DNA of 11,324 nucleotides from Desulfobulbaceae bacterium (GTDB taxonomy: Bacteria; Desulfobacterota; Desulfobulbia; Desulfobulbales; Desulfocapsaceae). The DNA lies in NCBI GenBank assembly GCA_030632405.1, contig DAOVUU010000033.1, positions 1 to 11,324 of the forward strand, given 5' to 3'. A program made the position numbers and the translations under genes. Of the stretch, positions 7,165-11,324 are shown piece after piece. The number at the start of each line of letters is the position of its first letter. The stretch's first letter is position 1. The notes beneath the pieces are model-generated. The model was not told the DNA's origin, searched no databases, and worked only from the letters and a program-made list of their open reading frames with translations.

Positions 7165-7475
7165 GGTAAGTGATATGTCATAAGCGGTTTGTTGGTTAAT
7201 TTGCGGATCGTGCTCAATTTAGTCTGTGTTTATCATTCCCGTTGTTTCTGTGTCATAGATTTTGCGTTCACTATAATCGTTGTCGACTCTTTATGTTGCA
7301 TATGTCGATGGAACGTGTTTTTTCCCGCAAAACAAAGGATCTGAAACATTGCAGATTCCATGTATTATCTCCAGTCACCCTGTTTTAAAGTCAAGTTGGA
7401 TTAACATTTTCACCTTAATTACTCCGCATCGGCAGGTTTTGAACGACCTCGCATGAGAAAGGAAACGGTATTGGA

Positions 7476-8141
7476 ATGTCTATAATTGATTTGATTCTAA
7501 AGGGTGGCCTGTTGATGATTCCCATAACTTTGTGTTCGATTTTCGCCGTGGGGATCATTGTGGAAAGGGTGATCCATTTCAGAAAAGCCCAAGGCAATGT
7601 CAATAAGCTCAGGGAAAAACTGGAACCTCTGATCATCGGAAATAAAATTAGTGAGGGCCGATTGCTGTGCGAGGAATCTGGTGGAATTATCGCGGATATT
7701 TACCGGGTCGCTTTGCAGGAATTACAAAAGGAATCGGATATGACTCAACCGGTTGAAGATGAGATCGAGGTGACTCGCCGGGTAATCGATGAAGAGTTGC
7801 AGGTTTCGATTTTACCGGCCCTGGAAAAACATTTAAACGCCTTGGATACGCTGGCAAGAGGAACACCGTTGATGGGATTGCTGGGAACTATTCTCGGGAT
7901 GATAAAGGTCTTTTTTACGATCGGCATCGGTCAATCGGTTCCTGATCCATCGGTGCTGGCAAAAGGAATCGGCCTGGCCCTGATTACGACAGCCGCCGGC
8001 TTAATTGTCGCCATCCCCGCCTTTTTTATGCATCGGTATTTTGTTGGAAAGGTGGACTATTTTCTGGAAGAAGCTCAGAGAGCCAAGGGCTGGCTGTTGG
8101 CCCAACTGGCCAAAAGGAGACTTCTATCGATGGCCCCCTAA
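7476..8141 (+). CDS. exbB: ExbB/TolQ/MotA-type proton channel protein
   Basis: The 221-residue inner-membrane protein fits the ExbB family in length and layout: a first membrane helix near residues 8-30, a long cytoplasmic segment (about 35-125, charged and helical), then two helices at about 131-150 and 165-186. The conserved family sequences are PLMGLLGTILGMI (131-143) and GIGLALITTAAGLIVAIPAFF (164-184); in ExbB and TolQ these line the proton path, with the adjacent Thr residues (171-172) at conserved polar positions. With ExbD it converts proton motive force into movement of a TonB-like partner. The start is ATG 7476; AAGGA lies 12 nt upstream, a rather long spacing. The gap to exbD is about 175 bp, unusually wide for this pair. 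Confidence 0.92.
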   Translation: MSIIDLILKGGLLMIPITLCSIFAVGIIVERVIHFRKAQGNVNKLREKLEPLIIGNKISEGRLLCEESGGIIADIYRVALQELQKESDMTQPVEDEIEVTRRVIDEELQVSILPALEKHLNALDTLARGTPLMGLLGTILGMIKVFFTIGIGQSVPDPSVLAKGIGLALITTAAGLIVAIPAFFMHRYFVGKVDYFLEEAQRAKGWLLAQLAKRRLLSMAP

Positions 8142-8305
8142 CTACTCCGCTCTGAAATTCAGCTTATTGCATGCTGGTTGGCTTCTCTGTGGAGACTGAA
8201 GAATAGTGGTGTATTGAAGCTCAGCGGATTAATTATATTCTGCTACACATTTTTATACTTTCCCAAAGATCGATTCTCAGCTCTGAACCGACTATTTTAA
8301 AGGGC

Positions 8306-8309
8306 GGAG
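8306..8309 (+). promoter_or_regulatory. Shine-Dalgarno site deciding the ExbD start
   Basis: GGAG lies 8 nt before the ATG at 8318. It overlaps the GTG at 8309 that also opens the frame, so that GTG is unlikely to be used. Confidence 0.7.
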
Positions 8310-8317
8310 TGATCAAC

Positions 8318-8938
8318 ATGGCGAATGACTGGAAATTAAGAAAAGATGACAGGCTGTTTGATTCCGTTTCTTTAAAGACTTTGAGAACCTGGGTTTATGA
8401 AAACCGGGTTCAGGGTCGGGACATGGTCTCGTCGGACGGGGGCAAGACCTGGTCTCTGGCTGAAAAGACGCCGGAACTACTTCCGTTTTTCTCATCGCAA
8501 AGCCCGACCGCATCGGAACTTCCTACCGGATATGTCGGCAAGGTTGAACGTAGGCGGAGAAGCATCGAGGTTATCGATATGATCCCGATGCTTGATATGG
8601 TCTTTTTGCTTCTAATATTTTTTGCACTGACAAACACCTTTGAAATGCAGAGATTTCTGGAACTCAATCTCCCCAAGGGCAGCTCGGGCATCGAGCTGAA
8701 AAAAACGGAGAAGCTGACACTGGCAATCAATAAAGACAATCAAATTACGGTCGAAAACGAGTTGATTGAACTGCCGGAATTGGAAGCCAAATTGAAAGCA
8801 ATTATACAGCAGGACACGGAAGTCACACTGGTGATAGAGGGCGATGAAAACGTGCCTCACGGACGCGTCGTTGAACTGATGGATGCTGCCAATGGCACCG
8901 GCGTAAAGAAAATATTGATCACCGTTAGAAGGAAATGA
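8318..8938 (+). CDS. exbD: ExbD/TolR-type protein with N-terminal GYF_2-like domain
   Basis: The 206-residue protein (numbered from ATG 8318) is longer than usual ExbD (about 130-150). The C-terminal part is a normal ExbD: IDMIPMLDMVFLLLIFFAL at about 86-104 is the single membrane helix, with Asp93 in the place of the essential proton-carrying Asp. The periplasmic domain follows, ending in the family-typical VPHGRVVELMDAANGTGVKKILITV. Ahead of the membrane helix are about 70 extra residues. Residues 3-58 (DWKLRKDDRLFDSVSLKTL, then RTWVYENRVQGRDMVSSDGGKTW, then AEKTPELLPF) resemble GYF_2/DUF4339-type domains in their L-x2-W, GR-x2-D and W-x2-A-x3-PEL pattern. By topology this domain is cytoplasmic, where it could sense or recruit a partner. 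A 16-bp inverted repeat begins 2 bp after the stop. Confidence 0.88.
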   Translation: MANDWKLRKDDRLFDSVSLKTLRTWVYENRVQGRDMVSSDGGKTWSLAEKTPELLPFFSSQSPTASELPTGYVGKVERRRRSIEVIDMIPMLDMVFLLLIFFALTNTFEMQRFLELNLPKGSSGIELKKTEKLTLAINKDNQITVENELIELPELEAKLKAIIQQDTEVTLVIEGDENVPHGRVVELMDAANGTGVKKILITVRRK

Positions 8939-8940
8939 CA

Positions 8941-8988
8941 CCAGGAGGCTGTCTGAAAAAAAATGCTTATTCTCAGACAGCCTCCTGG
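8941..8988. repeat. perfect 16-bp inverted repeat between exbD and the TPR gene
   Basis: CCAGGAGGCTGTCTGA (8941-8956) and TCAGACAGCCTCCTGG (8973-8988) are exact reverse complements around a 16-nt A-rich loop. The hairpin begins right after the exbD stop and ends 14 nt before the ribosome-binding site of the TPR gene. There is no T tract directly after it, so it is not a classic rho-independent terminator. It may protect the 3' end of exbD mRNA, reduce readthrough, or be a small mobile or dispersed repeat. Confidence 0.9.
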
Positions 8989-9002
8989 AATGCTCTTATT
9001 TG

Positions 9003-9010
9003 GGGAAAGG
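9003..9010 (+). promoter_or_regulatory. Shine-Dalgarno site deciding the TPR protein start
   Basis: GGGAAAGG ends 7 nt before ATG 9018. It overlaps codons of the longer TTG-started frame at 9000, so ATG 9018 is preferred; this also gives a clean signal peptide at the N-terminus. Confidence 0.7.
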
Positions 9011-9017
9011 TTTAAAG

Positions 9018-10937
9018 ATGAAACGATCCATCGTATTAAGACTGGTGGCAATTTCGATATGGGTTTGTTTTTCATCCGCCGCGGCAGGTCAAAAGGCCTC
9101 CTTTTATGTTAACTTGGGGTTTAGCTACTATAAATCGGGCAAGTATCAAATTGCCGTCGAGCAATTTGAAAAGGCCTTGGTTTTGGATAAGAACTACCGA
9201 AATATTCACGCCTTACTCGGCTCCGCTTTTTTACGGATGGGCAGTACCGACAAGGCCATCGCTGCGTATAAGGAACAAATCCAGCTCACTCCGAAGATCG
9301 CAGATAATCACTACAACCTCGGTCTTGCCTATCAAAAAATACAATCCTACGACGATGCCATTGAAGCTTTCAAAACGGTTGTTGCGATAGATGAAAACGC
9401 TGTTAAAGCCCATCGCAATCTCGGTTATGTCCTTTTAATGCAGCAGCAATTACCGGAAGCGGTGCAGTTTTTGAAGCAAACTGTTGCTTTGGATGCGACT
9501 TCCTGGAACGATTGGTATAATTTGGGGGTGGCCTATTACCTGCAGGAGGATTACGCCGATGCCGTTCAATTTTACCAAAAGGCGCTTGATCTGCAGCCGC
9601 AAAACCCCGAAGTTCAAACGGCGTTGGCGAAAGCTTATTTGAAAGAGGGCAATACGGATGAGGCCCTAGGTCAATATCAAACTCTACGAAAATCCCAACC
9701 CTTTGACCCTGAAATCCGGTATGAAATCGGACTGGTGTTCCGGCAGCAGAAGCAGTACCCAGAGGCAATTGCCGAATTCGAATGGGCTCTAAAACAAGAG
9801 CCAGGCCACATCAGGGCGAGGATCCAGCTGGCGAAATGCCTTATGGAAACCGGACAAATCGATACGGCCATGGCAGCGTATGAGCGTGTTTTGGAATTAG
9901 AGCCGGATACAGTGGAGGCGCTGTTGGGGATGGGTGTTGGGTTAATCAAAAAAGGCGAATACGAAAAAGCCGTTGTACACCTGTTGCGGGCCAAATCGAG
10001 GGAACCGGAACGTGGGGAGATCCATTTCCATCTGGCGCTTTGCTATGACCTTGCAAACGTGCACGTACAGGCTGCTGAGTCATATCAGGAATCTATTAGA
10101 ATAGATCCCACCCTCCCGGAGGCTTATTTTAATCTTGCGGTCATCTATAACGGTGAGGGGCGTCAGGCCGATGCTGAAAAACTCTATCAAAAGTCGATTA
10201 ATCTGAAACCGGATTTTGCCGAAGCTTACAATAATTTGGGTACGATTTTCAACGATAGAGGAGAAGTCCAGAAGGCTTTAGAAGCTTTTGCACAAGCCAT
10301 AAGAATCAAACCGGATTTTGCTGAAGCCCATAATAATATGGGATCGGTTTACCGCAAAACCGGTGAGTTTGAACGCGCCCTTGAGGAAATTCTCCAGGCA
10401 ATCGACATTAGCGAGAACCTTTATCAGGCACACTACAATATGGCGGCCATTTTCGAGGAGACCAAAACCTATCAGAAGGCCGTCGAAGCCTACCGACAAA
10501 CCATCAAATTGGCACCGAATCATGAAGATGCTCATTTGGGTCTGGGCAATGCCCTTCAAGCGTTGGCCCAGACAGCAGAGGCCGCAGAAATTTACCGTGC
10601 TGTTCTCAGAATCAACGCACAAAACCTCCAGGCCCGCTTTAAGTTAGCCGAAATTCTCTCCTCCCAGAAGCAAAATGATGAAGCTATCAAACAGTATAAT
10701 ATTATCCTGGCTGCAGAACCTGAAAATATAGACGCACTTAACAATCTTGGCGTTCTGTATTTTAAAGGGAAATCCTATAATGAGGCTTTTCAATACCTCT
10801 CAAAAGCAGTGCAAGGCGATTCACCACGTGATTACATTCATAACAATCTCGGAATGTTATACACTGAAATGGGAATGCATGAAGAGGCCAGAGGTGAATT
10901 TGAAAAGGCCATTCGTCTTGAAGATAGTAGGCGATGA
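9018..10937 (+). CDS. secreted periplasmic protein of 18 tandem TPRs
   Basis: The 639-residue product starts with a Sec signal peptide: basic MKR, a hydrophobic core, then SSAAAGQKA with probable cleavage after Ala near residue 20-24. The rest is an unbroken array of 18 tetratricopeptide repeats of 34 residues, each with the usual pattern (hydrophobic-x2-LG-x2-Y at the first helix and A-x3-Y or F-x2-A at the second, Pro near the end), from FYVNLGFSYYKSGKY to the C-terminus. There is no other domain, membrane helix or catalytic motif. TPR solenoids bind peptides and build complexes, so a scaffold or adaptor role in the periplasm is likely. Its place between exbD and the TonB-like gene recalls TPR partners of TonB2-type systems such as Vibrio TtpD, but this one is larger. 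Which TonB-dependent partner it serves is unknown. Confidence 0.9.
   Translation: MKRSIVLRLVAISIWVCFSSAAAGQKASFYVNLGFSYYKSGKYQIAVEQFEKALVLDKNYRNIHALLGSAFLRMGSTDKAIAAYKEQIQLTPKIADNHYNLGLAYQKIQSYDDAIEAFKTVVAIDENAVKAHRNLGYVLLMQQQLPEAVQFLKQTVALDATSWNDWYNLGVAYYLQEDYADAVQFYQKALDLQPQNPEVQTALAKAYLKEGNTDEALGQYQTLRKSQPFDPEIRYEIGLVFRQQKQYPEAIAEFEWALKQEPGHIRARIQLAKCLMETGQIDTAMAAYERVLELEPDTVEALLGMGVGLIKKGEYEKAVVHLLRAKSREPERGEIHFHLALCYDLANVHVQAAESYQESIRIDPTLPEAYFNLAVIYNGEGRQADAEKLYQKSINLKPDFAEAYNNLGTIFNDRGEVQKALEAFAQAIRIKPDFAEAHNNMGSVYRKTGEFERALEEILQAIDISENLYQAHYNMAAIFEETKTYQKAVEAYRQTIKLAPNHEDAHLGLGNALQALAQTAEAAEIYRAVLRINAQNLQARFKLAEILSSQKQNDEAIKQYNIILAAEPENIDALNNLGVLYFKGKSYNEAFQYLSKAVQGDSPRDYIHNNLGMLYTEMGMHEEARGEFEKAIRLEDSRR
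10206..10327 (+). repeat. near-identical direct repeats one TPR apart
   Basis: The 20-bp sequence AAACCGGATTTTGCCGAAGC (10206-10225) recurs at 10308-10327 with a single C/T difference. The offset is 102 bp, exactly one 34-residue TPR unit, and both copies encode KPDFAEA. This suggests recent unit duplication or gene conversion within the array. Confidence 0.7.
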
Positions 10938-11046
10938 AGTTTCTTGTAAGCCCTGCCTCTGGCCGCGAGCGCCCAGTCGAATCATAGAAGAAACTTGATG
11001 TAGCGTTATATGAGCGGCTAAAAGTTATCACCAAGATTGTAAAATC

Positions 11047-11324
11047 ATGTTAAAAAACAGGTTGGCACCCTATATTCTTGTCTCGGTCCTGATTCACACC
11101 GGCCTTTTGTTGGGAGTGCATACCTTTCTGAGTTTGCCCGATGCCCAATTGGAACCGCCGGTACTGATCCCGGTGGAAATTGTCATTGTCGGAAAACGGG
11201 TTAAAGTGCCGCGATTGATTTGCTGGTACGGTGATTCTGAAGCGGTGTATCAATATTCGGGAGTCATTCATCAGCCGTTATCGTGGACGGCTGAGCTGTT
11301 GGAAATCAAACAGCAGCTAGAGCA
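11047..11324 (+). CDS. tonB: TonB-like protein, 5' part, cut by window end
   Basis: An open frame from ATG 11047 runs off the right edge (92 codons seen). The N-terminus MLKNRLAPYILVSVLIHTG is a short cytoplasmic tip followed by one membrane helix (about residues 8-28). The helix contains Ser13-x3-His17, matching the Ser16/His20 pair of E. coli TonB that couples it to ExbB/ExbD. After the helix comes PPVLIPVEIV, similar to the VELV segment after the TonB anchor. Beyond that the visible part (KRVKVPRLICWYGDSEAVYQYSGVI) has no proline-rich linker, so the periplasmic part may be unusual. No clear ribosome-binding site precedes the ATG, and an in-frame stop at 11011 excludes an earlier start. The gap from the TPR gene is 109 bp. 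The symbol is used by similarity only. Confidence 0.75.
   Translation, partial: MLKNRLAPYILVSVLIHTGLLLGVHTFLSLPDAQLEPPVLIPVEIVIVGKRVKVPRLICWYGDSEAVYQYSGVIHQPLSWTAELLEIKQQLE

Larger units (their letters stand above)
6822..7475. other. 654-bp intergenic region, no convincing gene
   Basis: The region lies between the divergently read flavoprotein and ExbB genes. Its left half (to about 7110) stays open in one plus-strand frame that also runs through the antisense of the flavoprotein, but the translation resembles no protein I know and has no ribosome-binding site. It contains repeated GGTG...GGAA motifs and then a long hairpin at 7121-7164. The right half (7165-7475) is more AT-rich and has a perfect -10 hexamer, TATAAT, at 7272-7277, about 200 bp ahead of the ExbB start. 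No good -35 sits at the right distance, so a promoter there is only possible. Confidence 0.5.

Noticed and set aside
7293..7388. Possible 31-codon ORF (MLHMSMERVF...) in the region before exbB.
   Set aside because: No Shine-Dalgarno, no recognisable family, and short enough to arise by chance.
8214..8241. Internal promoter for exbD (TTGAAG, 16 bp, TATTCT).
   Set aside because: Only four of six matches in each hexamer; too weak to list as a feature.
10937..10996. Inverted repeat AAGTTTCTT / AAGAAACTT between the TPR gene and the TonB-like gene.
   Set aside because: Only 9 bp, with a 42-nt loop and no T tract; compatible with chance.
1..11324. CRISPR array, tRNA or rRNA genes.
   Set aside because: No regularly spaced repeats, cloverleaf-like sequences or rRNA segments were recognised by eye on either strand.

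Overview
The window looks like chromosomal DNA of a Gram-negative bacterium, most likely a deltaproteobacterium (Desulfobacterota, perhaps near the Desulfobulbales). The lineage is inferred from gene content and protein style. The envelope genes (ExbB, ExbD, TonB-like, and a secreted TPR protein with a signal peptide) require an inner membrane, periplasm and outer membrane. I see no tRNA, rRNA or CRISPR array.

Left part (1-6821) is ordinary, tightly packed chromosome. It begins with the last 36 codons of a histidine-biosynthesis isomerase that resembles the eukaryotic HIS6 type of HisA. A good sigma70-type promoter follows, reading into a two-gene operon: an HDOD signalling protein and a metallo-beta-lactamase-fold hydrolase. 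Converging on them is a 600-residue DEAD-box RNA helicase of the DeaD/CsdA type, whose motif II reads DEGD. Upstream of it on the same strand lies arfB, the ribosome-rescue peptidyl-tRNA hydrolase. Divergent from arfB is a membrane-anchored trypsin-like protease with an N-terminal zinc ribbon and a long charged helical insert between the catalytic His and Asp. Its 3' end overlaps by 20 bp a convergent HI0933/YhiN-type flavoprotein.

Centre (6822-7475) is 654 bp with no convincing gene. It holds a GC-containing stretch with repeated GGTG...GGAA motifs that recall the ends of IS21-family elements, then a strong imperfect hairpin (7121-7164), then AT-rich DNA with a perfect TATAAT hexamer.

Right part (7476-11324) is an envelope energy-transduction locus, all on the plus strand: ExbB/TolQ-type proton channel subunit, ExbD with an extra N-terminal cytoplasmic GYF_2-like domain, a periplasmic protein made of a signal peptide plus 18 back-to-back TPRs, and the start of a TonB-like protein that keeps the S-x3-H transmembrane motif and is cut by the window edge. 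The inferred arrangement is that ExbB/ExbD harvest the proton gradient, the TonB-like protein carries the force across the periplasm, and the TPR solenoid acts as a periplasmic adaptor. A perfect 16-bp inverted repeat sits between exbD and the TPR gene and could tune expression within the operon. The fused ExbD, the large TPR protein and the TonB-like protein with no obvious proline-rich linker in the visible part make this locus the most interesting item in the window.
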